Shown: one piece after another, positions 1-6,514 of the stretch
Numbering within the stretch: the stretch's first letter is position 1
How the letters are laid out: each line of letters starts with the position of its first letter
From: UBA4416 sp043719555
GTDB lineage: Bacteria > Bacteroidota > Bacteroidia > B-17B0 > Aurantibacillaceae
Length of the DNA: 30,032 bases
Assembly (NCBI GenBank): GCA_043719555.1
Contig: JAYSTR010000087.1
Span: 1 to 30,032 of the forward strand
Reading direction: 5' to 3'
Program-made: the position numbers and the translations under genes
Notes under the pieces: generated by a model
Database searches by the model: none
Told to the model about the DNA's origin: nothing
The model's input: only the letters and a program-made list of their open reading frames with translations

Positions 1-95
1 ACGGAATGCGACATTGCGGCTGCGACTCGATTTATCACGCACTCCGAAACTGGCGGCTTTACCTTGGGAATATCTTCGCACTCCGAATAATGACA
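1..95 (+). other. Anomalous GC-rich left edge, CHAT-like coding fragment
   Basis: About 53% G+C (46 of bases 1-87) against roughly one third in the rest of the window. In the frame of the PKD gene that follows, this stretch is closed by TAA TGA at 88-93. In the frame beginning at base 2 it is open and reads RLRLDLSRTPKLAALPWEYL followed by RTP. The LPWEYL segment with a preceding LRLRLD strand resembles CHAT-domain (caspase-like) proteases, where LPWELL is a recurrent motif. The 11-mer CGCACTCCGAA occurs twice (38-48 and 77-87). The PKD reading begins at about 94-100. I infer a chimeric contig end or a recombination junction; the CHAT identification rests on one short motif. Confidence 0.4.
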
Positions 96-2073
96 ATCAT
101 GGAATGATAACTCTCAGAATGATTCTCTTATAGTTAATGTTACTGGACAGTATTACGCTACTATAACGAATACTAATAATTGTGTGGCTCATGATACTAT
201 TAATGTAACTGTTATCGGGCAAGCTCCAATAGCTACATTTACTAATGGGATTGCTTGTAAAAATAATGTGGTTTTGTTTAATGATAATTCGACGCCGCCT
301 TTAGGAAATACAATTGCTTCATGGTTTTGGAATTATGGAGATGGAACAACACAAAGCGACACATCGCATTTACAAAACCCATTTTATACTTATGCAGATA
401 CGGGAAATTATCAAGTTAATTTAACAGTTACAACCGATGTTGGGTGTAAGCAAACACTTATAAAACAAGTTCACATTGCACCACAACCTCTTGTAAACTT
501 TAGTAATATTATCGCTTGTCAAAATGATAGTGCTTTGTTTAATAATCTTAGTACATCTTTAAATTATTCGCCGTTGCTATATAAATGGAATTTCGGAGAT
601 ATTACAAGCGGGGTTAGTAATGTGTCTGTTTTGCAAAATCCAAAGCATTTATTTTCACAGCAAATTCCCTATAATGTTAAATTAATAACAACGAATAATG
701 CAGGTTGTAAAGATTCTGTTACAAAAAGTATTATTGTTAAAGCTCAGGTTGCGGCGAGTTTTTCAACGACTTCATTATGCTCAAATGTGCCAATAAAATT
801 TACAAGTACATCTATATTCCCTGGTCAAAGTAATCAAAATCCGCACATTTGGAATTTAGGAACAGGCAATATTAATTCTTTAAATGTTATAACACAATAC
901 CCACTTTCAGGCACATATCCTCTAACCCTTACGGTTAATGGATCAAATGGGTGTGTGTCTTCTATCACCAAAACAATTGCTGTAGGCGATAAACCGGTTG
1001 CTAATTTTTCTGTTAACAATGTTTGTTTAAACAATAGTAATAGCTTCAATGATTTGTCATCAGCACAAAGTGGAGCTCTTACGAGTTGGAATTGGAAACT
1101 AAATAATGTGCTTTACTCAATCAATCAATCTCCAACATACACAGCAACACAAGTAAATACTAATACCGTTCAACTAGCAGTGATAAATTCTTTTGGTTGC
1201 AAGGATTCTGTTACTAAACAATTTATAGTTTATCCTTTGCCAATTGTAAATTATACAACAAATCCACAAGAATTTTATACAGTTAATACGCCTATTACAT
1301 TTACTCCGTCTATTTCAAATGCACAACAATACATCTGGAGTTTTAGTAATCAACTAAATAGCACAAGCGCTCAACCAACTATTTCATATTCGGCAGTTGG
1401 CACATACTCAAGTGGTTTAGTACTTACAGATGTAAATGGTTGTATAGGGTCTAAAACAAAACAATTTGTAGTAAGTGATATAGTTACAGATATAGCTGTA
1501 ATTGCTGTTCATTTAGAAAAAACAGCCAATGATTTTATGATTGTATCGGCTGATGTGGTTAATTATGGTTCTACTCCTTTAACAAAGTTCGATTTATTGT
1601 ATTCTGTTACTAATGCAGGTTCTGTTAAGGAGACGTGGACGGGTGTTTTAAATCCAGGTAATATTTTGTCGTATACATTTACTGCTAATAGTAAAATAGT
1701 TACTGAGCAAAATAATTATTCTGCTTGTGTTACAGCTAATTTTATTAATGGCGAATTTGATGTTAATGAAAGTAATAATACATTATGTAACGTGTTAAAT
1801 GCAAATACAATTGAAGTGTTAAATCCTTATCCCAATCCTTCGGTTGGAAATATTACGTTACCAATTGTTTTAACTAAGGATGTTGATTTTAGTATTGATA
1901 TTTATGACGAACTGGGACAAAACACTTTTTCTCAAACTGCTTTTAAAGGTTTACAAGGGTTAAATCAACTTATTATACCAACGCTTAATTTCTCTAAAGG
2001 AGCCTATGTTATAAAAGTTATTATTGAAGATAAACTATTTATTAAAAAGATTTTAAAAACTGCTGGTAGATAA
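94..2073 (+). CDS. PKD-repeat protein with T9SS sorting domain, 5' end missing
   Basis: This is the C-terminal part of a large secreted, probably cell-surface protein. From about base 238 there are five successive PKD/Ig-like units of 80-90 residues, each ending in a G-C-containing strand such as TTDVGCKQT, NNAGCKDSV or NSFGCKDSV. The first is canonical (WNYGDGTT, then YADTGNYQVNLTV). A CARDB-like segment follows (about 1478-1800), then a T9SS type A sorting domain (about 1825-2070) starting NPYPNPSVGN and ending in a basic tail. The first possible start is GTG at 184, but it is not the true N-terminus: in-frame sequence back to 94 (SLIVNVTGQYYATITNTNNC) is clearly the end of an earlier Ig-like unit. 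The real start lies outside the window. Ligand unknown; adhesin-like role inferred. rdgB begins 3 bases after the stop. Confidence 0.85.
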   Translation, partial: QSWNDNSQNDSLIVNVTGQYYATITNTNNCVAHDTINVTVIGQAPIATFTNGIACKNNVVLFNDNSTPPLGNTIASWFWNYGDGTTQSDTSHLQNPFYTYADTGNYQVNLTVTTDVGCKQTLIKQVHIAPQPLVNFSNIIACQNDSALFNNLSTSLNYSPLLYKWNFGDITSGVSNVSVLQNPKHLFSQQIPYNVKLITTNNAGCKDSVTKSIIVKAQVAASFSTTSLCSNVPIKFTSTSIFPGQSNQNPHIWNLGTGNINSLNVITQYPLSGTYPLTLTVNGSNGCVSSITKTIAVGDKPVANFSVNNVCLNNSNSFNDLSSAQSGALTSWNWKLNNVLYSINQSPTYTATQVNTNTVQLAVINSFGCKDSVTKQFIVYPLPIVNYTTNPQEFYTVNTPITFTPSISNAQQYIWSFSNQLNSTSAQPTISYSAVGTYSSGLVLTDVNGCIGSKTKQFVVSDIVTDIAVIAVHLEKTANDFMIVSADVVNYGSTPLTKFDLLYSVTNAGSVKETWTGVLNPGNILSYTFTANSKIVTEQNNYSACVTANFINGEFDVNESNNTLCNVLNANTIEVLNPYPNPSVGNITLPIVLTKDVDFSIDIYDELGQNTFSQTAFKGLQGLNQLIIPTLNFSKGAYVIKVIIEDKLFIKKILKTAGR

Positions 2074-2076
2074 AAA

Positions 2077-2655
2077 ATGGATTTAATTTTCGCGACTCAT
2101 AACCTTTATAAACTTACCGAAGTAAAAATGTTACTACCGGATAGTATTAATTTATTGAGCTTAACTGATATACATTATACTACCGAAATAGATGAAACAG
2201 AAACCACGCTAGAAGGAAATGCTTTATTAAAAGCCCAAACAATCTTTAATCATACTCAAATAAATTGTTTTGCTGATGATAGTGGTTTGTTAGTGGATGC
2301 TCTTAATGGAGCACCTGGCGTATATTCTGCTCGTTACGCAGGTGAACCAAAAAATGATGAAAACAATCTTCAAAAATTATTAAGAGAATTAAACAGTGGA
2401 GAAAATCGTAAAGCACATTTTAAAACAGTTATTTCACTTATACTTAATAATAAATCATATTCGTTCGAAGGGGTTATAAACGGAACAATTATAACTGAAA
2501 AAAAAGGAACTCACGGTTTCGGATACGACCCTATTTTTATGCCTGACGGCTATTCTAAAACCTTTGCTGAGTTAAGTTTAGTCGAAAAATCAACGATTTC
2601 ACATCGGGCAATAGCTGTAAAAAAACTGGTTACTTTTTTAGATAGTTGTTTTTAG
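2077..2655 (+). CDS. rdgB: XTP/dITP diphosphatase, RdgB/HAM1 family
   Basis: Hydrolyses non-canonical purine nucleoside triphosphates (XTP, dITP, ITP) to monophosphate plus pyrophosphate, keeping them out of DNA and RNA; cytoplasmic. The 192 residues match the family length. Visible motifs are the N-terminal substrate loop FATHNLYKLTEV, the catalytic and metal-binding FADDSGLLVDAL followed by GAPGVYSARYAG, and the base-recognition block HGFGYDPIFMP...KSTISHRA near the C-terminus. The ATG lies 3 bases after the stop of the PKD gene, so the two may be co-transcribed, though nothing links them functionally. A dispersed palindromic repeat follows the stop. The released pyrophosphate would be a substrate for the pyrophosphatase two genes downstream; that link is inference. 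Confidence 0.95.
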   Translation: MDLIFATHNLYKLTEVKMLLPDSINLLSLTDIHYTTEIDETETTLEGNALLKAQTIFNHTQINCFADDSGLLVDALNGAPGVYSARYAGEPKNDENNLQKLLRELNSGENRKAHFKTVISLILNNKSYSFEGVINGTIITEKKGTHGFGYDPIFMPDGYSKTFAELSLVEKSTISHRAIAVKKLVTFLDSCF

Positions 2656-2660
2656 TTTTT

Positions 2661-2721
2661 TGTCAGTTCGAACTTAGTCGAGAACATGGTGCTTTTCATC
2701 TTGAATGCGCTCGATGTGACA
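2661..2721. repeat. REP-like palindromic repeat, family A copy 1
   Basis: A 61-bp intergenic element bounded by TGTCA and TGACA, with TCGA two bases inside each end (TGTCANNTCGA ... TCGANNTGACA). It carries the internal AGTCGA motif shared with the copies at 4044 and 6304. It could fold as an imperfect hairpin after rdgB. No open reading frame. Confidence 0.7.
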
Positions 2722-2795
2722 TTATTTTCATTGAAAACATAAAAACAGAGTAGCATTACCACATTTTTTATACCTTTCTGCAATTCTAAATCTAT

Positions 2796-3371
2796 ATGTA
2801 TAAACTATTTTTTTTTCTGACATTTATAAGTATTTCAGCTCATACAAATGCTTGTCAATGCCCAATAACTTCTTTATCAAAAGAAGAATTAAATAAATAC
2901 GATTTAATTTTTAAAGGAAAAATCGAATCAATTAAAATAACTAATACCATTAATAGCGAAGCTGTTTTTTATGTGGATGAGTTGTACAAAGGAAATTTAG
3001 CGCAACACTTTACAGTATATTTTAATGATAAAGATGAATGTAAATTACCTATGCGGGTTGGTGATGAATGGCTAATTTATACTAATTACAAACAGATTGA
3101 TAAAGGGAAGCTTGATTTTTGTAGTAGAAGCAGAACCTATATTAAAAATGCAAAGGAAGATTTTTTTGCAGTTACAACTGGGGTGTCTTACGATGAAGAA
3201 TGTCGGTTTTTACAAACAACTCTTGGTTTACATAAATTATTAAAGGATGTTCCAAATCGAGCCGAAAATCGTAATATTATTCCTAATAAAAATCAATTTA
3301 TTCTAACATTATTAATATCTCTATTAGGTATTATTGGTTTTTATTGGTTAATCAAAAAAGTATTAAAGTAA
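2796..3371 (+). CDS. Secreted TIMP/NTR-like protein with C-terminal membrane anchor
   Basis: A 191-residue exported protein. Residues 1-19 form a signal peptide (MYKLFFFLTFISISAHTNA), and predicted cleavage leaves CQCP at the mature N-terminus. An N-terminal Cys-x-Cys directly after the signal peptide, followed by DLIFKGKIESI and a beta-rich domain with scattered cysteines, resembles the NTR/TIMP-like fold seen in uncharacterised bacterial proteins. Residues about 168-186 form one hydrophobic helix followed by KKVLK, a typical C-terminal anchor that leaves the domain outside the cytoplasm. The cleavage region lacks a standard lipobox, so I prefer signal peptidase I, but a lipoprotein is possible. 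The pyrophosphatase gene starts 11 bases later. Molecular function unknown; inhibitor activity should not be assumed. Confidence 0.7.
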   Translation: MYKLFFFLTFISISAHTNACQCPITSLSKEELNKYDLIFKGKIESIKITNTINSEAVFYVDELYKGNLAQHFTVYFNDKDECKLPMRVGDEWLIYTNYKQIDKGKLDFCSRSRTYIKNAKEDFFAVTTGVSYDEECRFLQTTLGLHKLLKDVPNRAENRNIIPNKNQFILTLLISLLGIIGFYWLIKKVLK

Positions 3372-3382
3372 ATTCACATCGC

Positions 3383-4018
3383 ATGAAAGTTCAATTACAT
3401 AAATTACATCCTTGGCATGGTATATCTTATGGCTCTAAGGCACCAGAAATAGTTACATCTTACATCGAGATGGTTCCAGCAGATTTCGTGAAATACGAAA
3501 TAGATAAAGAATCGGGTTATCGTAAAGTTGATCGCCCTCAAAAGTTTTCAAATATAATTCCTGCGCTTTATGGTTTTGTGCCTCAAACGTATTGTGGTGA
3601 ATTAGTTGCTGAGCGCGCTAATCAAAAAACAAATCGTACCGACATTGTTGGCGATGGAGATCCTTTGGATATTTGTGTGTTAAGCGAACGTAATATTACT
3701 AGTGGCGATTTTATTTGTGAGGCTATACCAATTGGTGGTTTCAGAATGATTGACAAAAACGAAGCCGACGATAAGATTATTGCTGTAATGGCAAAAGATG
3801 AAATATATAGTCAGTGGAAAGATATCAGTGATGTACCAGTACAAATGATTAATCGGTTACGCCATTATTTTTTAACCTATAAAAATATTCCGGGCGAATC
3901 AACTGCTATTGTTGAAATTACTGAGACTTATGGGAGAGAAGAAGCTCTGGAAGTTATTAAGCGAAGCATTACTGACTATAACAAAACCTTTAAATCCTTT
4001 ATGGATTTAGGAATGTAA
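3383..4018 (+). CDS. ppa: Soluble inorganic pyrophosphatase, family I
   Basis: Hydrolyses pyrophosphate to two orthophosphates in the cytoplasm, pulling biosynthetic reactions forward. The metal-binding signature is DGDPLDICV (residues 91-99), with the expected upstream active-site residues K37, E39, R51 and Y63 (VKYEIDKESG, RPQKFSNIIPALYGF). At 211 aa it is longer than the about 176-aa E. coli enzyme, with an N-terminal LHPWHGISYG extension and a C-terminal helix. I chose the ATG at 3383 because the preceding in-frame TTG at 3344 lies inside the upstream gene and adds only residues encoded by its 3' end. A family A repeat and a hairpin repeat follow the stop. Confidence 0.93.
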   Translation: MKVQLHKLHPWHGISYGSKAPEIVTSYIEMVPADFVKYEIDKESGYRKVDRPQKFSNIIPALYGFVPQTYCGELVAERANQKTNRTDIVGDGDPLDICVLSERNITSGDFICEAIPIGGFRMIDKNEADDKIIAVMAKDEIYSQWKDISDVPVQMINRLRHYFLTYKNIPGESTAIVEITETYGREEALEVIKRSITDYNKTFKSFMDLGM

Positions 4019-4043
4019 TTAGCTTTATTTATTGAGGTTACTC

Positions 4044-4068
4044 TGTCAGTTCGAGCGAAGTCGATAAC
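4044..4068. repeat. Half-copy of palindromic repeat family A
   Basis: TGTCAGTTCGAGCGAAGTCG plus ATAAC. This is the left half of the same element seen complete at 2661-2721 and 6304-6363, without the TCGATGTGACA right half. It lies between the pyrophosphatase gene and the DEAD-box helicase. Confidence 0.6.
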
Positions 4069-4094
4069 AAGAATTTTTTGACGTGATTTTTTTG

Positions 4095-4123
4095 TAACTT
4101 TTTTCATCAAGAAAAAAAAGTTA
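4095..4123. repeat. A/T-rich hairpin repeat, family B copy 1
   Basis: An inverted repeat with arms TAACTTTTTT (4095-4104) and AAAAAAGTTA (4114-4123) around a CATCAAG-containing loop. It is closely related in sequence and layout to the element at 5445-5485. It lies 23 bases upstream of the helicase start, so it would sit in the leader of that mRNA if transcription starts upstream. Confidence 0.65.
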
Positions 4124-4146
4124 TTATAATACATAAAAAACAAAAT

Positions 4147-5289
4147 ATGCCATTTACTAAACTCGGATTATCAAAACCTTTAATTGAGGCCATAACATTA
4201 CAAAAATTCGAAAAGCCTTATCCTATTCAGGAGCAAGCGATACCAGCTATTTTAAATGGTAACGATATTTTAGGTATAGCACAAACAGGTTCAGGCAAAA
4301 CGGCTAGTTATGTGTTGCCTATTTTGGAGCAGTTTCAAAATTATCCCGCTTCTAAAAACCGACATATAAAAGCACTCGTGTTGGTCCCTACGCGCGAGTT
4401 AGCAATGCAAGTAAAAGAAGTGTTCACGGCTTTAAGTTCTCAACTACCTGCCAAAACTAAAAACTTAGCTGTGTTTGGTGGTGTGGCTATTAATCCACAA
4501 ATGATTGCTTTGCAAGGTGTAGAAATATTAATTGCAACGCCAGGTAGGTTATTAGAACTGATTGATAAACGCGCCGTGTCGTTATCAGCTGTAAAGATTT
4601 TAGTTTTAGATGAAGCAGATAAAATGCTGAATTTAGGATTTAAAGAGGAAATGACTCAGCTCGTTGATTTGTTACCTAAGAACCGTCAAAACCTTTTGTT
4701 TTCAGCTACTTTAAGCGATGATTTAAATAACATCAATCGTCGTGTTTTAAAAAATCCAGTAGTTGTTAAGGTTGAAGAGGAAATTAAAAACTTAGATTTA
4801 ATAAAGCAGTTTGCTTATTTAATTTCGGAAGAAAAAAAAGGACCTCTATTACGTTACATTATCAAGCAAAATAAAATTAAACAAGTGCTCGTGTTTACAT
4901 CTTCGGTGCATAGAGCAGATGCCGTTGCTGTAAAATTGAATGCTAATAGAATTAATGCTGTATCCATTCACAGTAAAAAAAGTCAAGAGGCTCGTACTGA
5001 AGCCTTGGCTTTGTTTAAATCAGGTGATATTAGGGTATTGGTTGCAACCGATTTAATGGCACGCGGTATAGATATTAAATTTTTACCTTATGTGATAAAC
5101 TATGAACTTCCGCGTTCTCCTAAAGATTACATTCATCGTATAGGTAGAACGGGTAGAGCAGAAGCGTCAGGTGAGGCTATCTCATTAGTTTCCCCTGAAG
5201 AAGAACACCATTTTAAAGTTATTCAAAAAAAAATGGGAAAGCGCGCAACGATGATTGATGGAAATACAATTAATTTGAAGGATTTTTAG
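4147..5289 (+). CDS. DEAD-box ATP-dependent RNA helicase, RhlE-like
   Basis: An RNA-unwinding ATPase used in ribosome assembly or mRNA turnover, especially in the cold in related bacteria. All core motifs are visible: Q motif around Q28 (YPIQEQAIP), Walker A AQTGSGKT (45-52), PTRELA (81-86), TPGRL (131-135), DEAD (155-158), SAT (186-188), then ATDLMARGIDI and HRIGRTGRA in the second RecA domain. At 380 aa the protein is nearly all catalytic core; the basic C-terminal extension common in RhlE homologues is absent, so substrate choice must come from partners or the core. It appears monocistronic, with hairpin repeats of the same family upstream (4095) and downstream (5445). The RhlE assignment is by general resemblance; the substrate is unknown. 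Confidence 0.9.
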   Translation: MPFTKLGLSKPLIEAITLQKFEKPYPIQEQAIPAILNGNDILGIAQTGSGKTASYVLPILEQFQNYPASKNRHIKALVLVPTRELAMQVKEVFTALSSQLPAKTKNLAVFGGVAINPQMIALQGVEILIATPGRLLELIDKRAVSLSAVKILVLDEADKMLNLGFKEEMTQLVDLLPKNRQNLLFSATLSDDLNNINRRVLKNPVVVKVEEEIKNLDLIKQFAYLISEEKKGPLLRYIIKQNKIKQVLVFTSSVHRADAVAVKLNANRINAVSIHSKKSQEARTEALALFKSGDIRVLVATDLMARGIDIKFLPYVINYELPRSPKDYIHRIGRTGRAEASGEAISLVSPEEEHHFKVIQKKMGKRATMIDGNTINLKDF

Positions 5290-5444
5290 TTAAGCGAATA
5301 TTTAAATGAGTCATCGTTAATTTATTTAAGTTAACGCATACCTTGGTAATAGTGCGGTTGATGTGCACGACCGGTGCGAAATTCTAGTTTTTCTTGAGGT
5401 AATGCGAAGATTGTGTGTAAAGAAAAATGAATTTGGCGTTCGTG

Positions 5445-5485
5445 CTTGACTTTTTTGATTCTTTTTTCGTCAAGAAAAAAAGAAT
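5445..5485. repeat. A/T-rich hairpin repeat, family B copy 2
   Basis: Two overlapping inverted repeats: CTTGAC (5445-5450) with GTCAAG (5469-5474), and ATTCTTTTTT (5458-5467) with AAAAAAGAAT (5476-5485). The two stems share bases and cannot form together. The CTTTTTT...TCAAGAAAAAAAG core is the same as in the copy at 4095-4123. Confidence 0.65.
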
Positions 5486-5620
5486 ATGTTTAATAAAATA
5501 TTTTGGTTAAACCCTATTTAAGCGATAATTTTGAATTTTCTGACATTAAAATCAAAAGATATATCAACAGTCTTTTTAATTGACTTTAAACATTTGATTA
5601 TCAATTAATTAAATTCAATG

Positions 5621-5659
5621 TTAACCGATTATTAACTGTTAATTAACAACTTTTTAACC
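5621..5659 (+). promoter_or_regulatory. Four TTAAC boxes phased at 11 bp (candidate operator)
   Basis: TTAAC begins at 5621, 5632, 5643 and 5654, a constant 11-base step, giving hexamers TTAACC, TTAACT, TTAACA and TTAACC separated by five bases. A further TTAAC lies at 5708, 54 bases after the last. Tandem direct repeats at 11-bp spacing are how OmpR/PhoB-family response regulators bind; the Bacillus PhoP box is TTAACA-like repeats with about 5-bp gaps. The array lies about 100-140 bases upstream of the gene at 5758. The pattern is observed; the binding protein is inferred. Confidence 0.45.
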
Positions 5660-5723
5660 AATTATAAACTTGTAGTATTTTAGGATTCGTCTAAATGGTG
5701 TAGGTTATTAACAATTATGAACG

Positions 5724-5731
5724 TATATTTG
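5724..5731 (+). promoter_or_regulatory. Bacteroidota -7 promoter element
   Basis: TATATTTG matches the Bacteroidota -7 consensus TAnnTTTG exactly and lies 26 bases before the ATG at 5758. There is no TTTG at the -33 position (19 bases further upstream is TAGG), which fits a promoter depending on an activator bound upstream. Confidence 0.45.
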
Positions 5732-5757
5732 TTGAAAACTGTTAAACTCCATTAAAG

Positions 5758-6195
5758 ATGTTTGAGATATTAAAAAGCTTTGAAAGTAAATTTGGATCTC
5801 TTAAGAAAAAGGGATTGCGTATTGAAGGTTTATCTATGATTGATCCCAAGCGTAAGAAGCATGTGATTATGATTTCTAAGCCATTTTTATTTGATAACAG
5901 ACAATTACCAAAATCTTACGAAGGTTTAGATATTAAATCTAAGATTGAAGGTGGTTTACCAGAAGAATTTAAAATTGAAAAGGAAGCTATAAAAAAAGAT
6001 TATTTATGGGCGCCTAGTAAATTTGAAAAATACGTTGATCGTTGTTCTGAAGACATTAAAAAACAATTTGGTAATCCAAATATGTCTCGTACGGAAATGC
6101 TTGATGCACTTGCGTTTGGGAGCTTTGAAGATCATAAATTAAAAACATTAAATTTAATTAAAGAAGGAAAAATTCCTGCTATTAATTTAAATTAA
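5758..6195 (+). CDS. Uncharacterised 145-aa cytoplasmic protein
   Basis: I do not recognise this family. The protein is lysine-rich and charged (many KK, KKK and EEFKIEKE stretches), with no signal peptide, membrane helix or cysteine cluster. The N-terminal half has beta-like segments (RIEGLSMIDPKRKKHVIMIS) and the C-terminal half looks helical (SRTEMLDALAFGSFEDHKLKTLNLIKEG). It has its own -7 promoter element, a phased TTAAC array upstream and a strong terminator downstream, so it is a single-gene unit. Its codon usage resembles its neighbours. Because it is flanked by long intergenic regions and has the most elaborate upstream region in the window, it is likely a conditionally expressed gene; that is inference. 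Confidence 0.8.
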   Translation: MFEILKSFESKFGSLKKKGLRIEGLSMIDPKRKKHVIMISKPFLFDNRQLPKSYEGLDIKSKIEGGLPEEFKIEKEAIKKDYLWAPSKFEKYVDRCSEDIKKQFGNPNMSRTEMLDALAFGSFEDHKLKTLNLIKEGKIPAINLN

Positions 6196-6248
6196 GATAA
6201 GGCAATTGACTAGGGAATAATTAAGGGTTAAACTTTTAAAATTGCTTC

Positions 6249-6283
6249 AAAAAATCCTTTCAGAAATGAGAGGATTTTTTTTA
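6249..6283 (+). terminator. Rho-independent terminator
   Basis: AAATCCT...AGGATTT stem with a 12-base loop, followed by an uninterrupted T run, 54 bases after the stop of the 145-aa gene. Confidence 0.75.
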
Positions 6284-6303
6284 TAAATATACTCTAATGT
6301 TTT

Positions 6304-6363
6304 TGTCACATCGAGCGTAGTCGAGATGTATGAATAAAGTTCTCAACCGCGTTCGATGTGATA
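6304..6363. repeat. REP-like palindromic repeat, family A copy 3
   Basis: A 60-bp element TGTCACATCGAGCGTAGTCGA...CGCGTTCGATGTGATA. The outer arms CACATCGAGCG and CGTTCGATGTG pair with one mismatch. Same organisation as the copy at 2661-2721. Confidence 0.7.
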
Positions 6364-6468
6364 TAAGATTATTTGAAATCCCGAGGAGTCAAGTAATAGG
6401 CTTTGTGCTTTCAATATTTATACAGTATATTCCTACAGATTATTATGGTTTATTTGCGGTGTTTACTG

Positions 6469-6499
6469 TTTAATTTATAAATGTTAAATCATATATTTA
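6469..6499 (+). promoter_or_regulatory. Candidate promoter for polyprenyl synthase gene
   Basis: TTTA at 6469-6472, exactly 19 bases, then TATATTTA at 6492-6499. Each box differs by one base from the Bacteroidota consensus TTTG-N19-TAnnTTTG. The GTG start at 6515 would have a leader of only about 10 bases. Confidence 0.4.
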
Positions 6500-6514
6500 C
6501 GCAACTATAATTTA

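Larger units (their letters stand above)
5290..5757. other. 468-bp intergenic region
   Basis: No credible coding sequence. Bases 5290-5444 contain nothing I recognise. 5445-5485 is a hairpin repeat. 5486-5620 is plain A/T-rich DNA. 5621-5659 holds four TTAAC boxes at 11-bp spacing, a fifth TTAAC lies at 5708-5712, and a promoter -7 match is at 5724-5731. Most of the recognisable signal therefore belongs to the gene at 5758. Confidence 0.7.
6196..6514. other. 319-bp intergenic region
   Basis: Contains a rho-independent terminator (6249-6283), a complete family A palindromic repeat (6304-6363) and a candidate promoter (6469-6499) for the polyprenyl synthase gene. No coding sequence is supported in the remainder. 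Confidence 0.7.

Noticed and set aside
3344..3382. TTG start giving a 224-aa pyrophosphatase
   Set aside because: The extra residues lie inside the upstream gene and do not resemble the family; the ATG at 3383 directly precedes the conserved N-terminus.
5601..5712. Replication origin, suggested by A/T-rich DNA with repeated short boxes
   Set aside because: No DnaA-box sequence (TTATCCACA-like) and no dnaA or other replication gene nearby; the 11-bp phased TTAAC boxes fit a regulator better.
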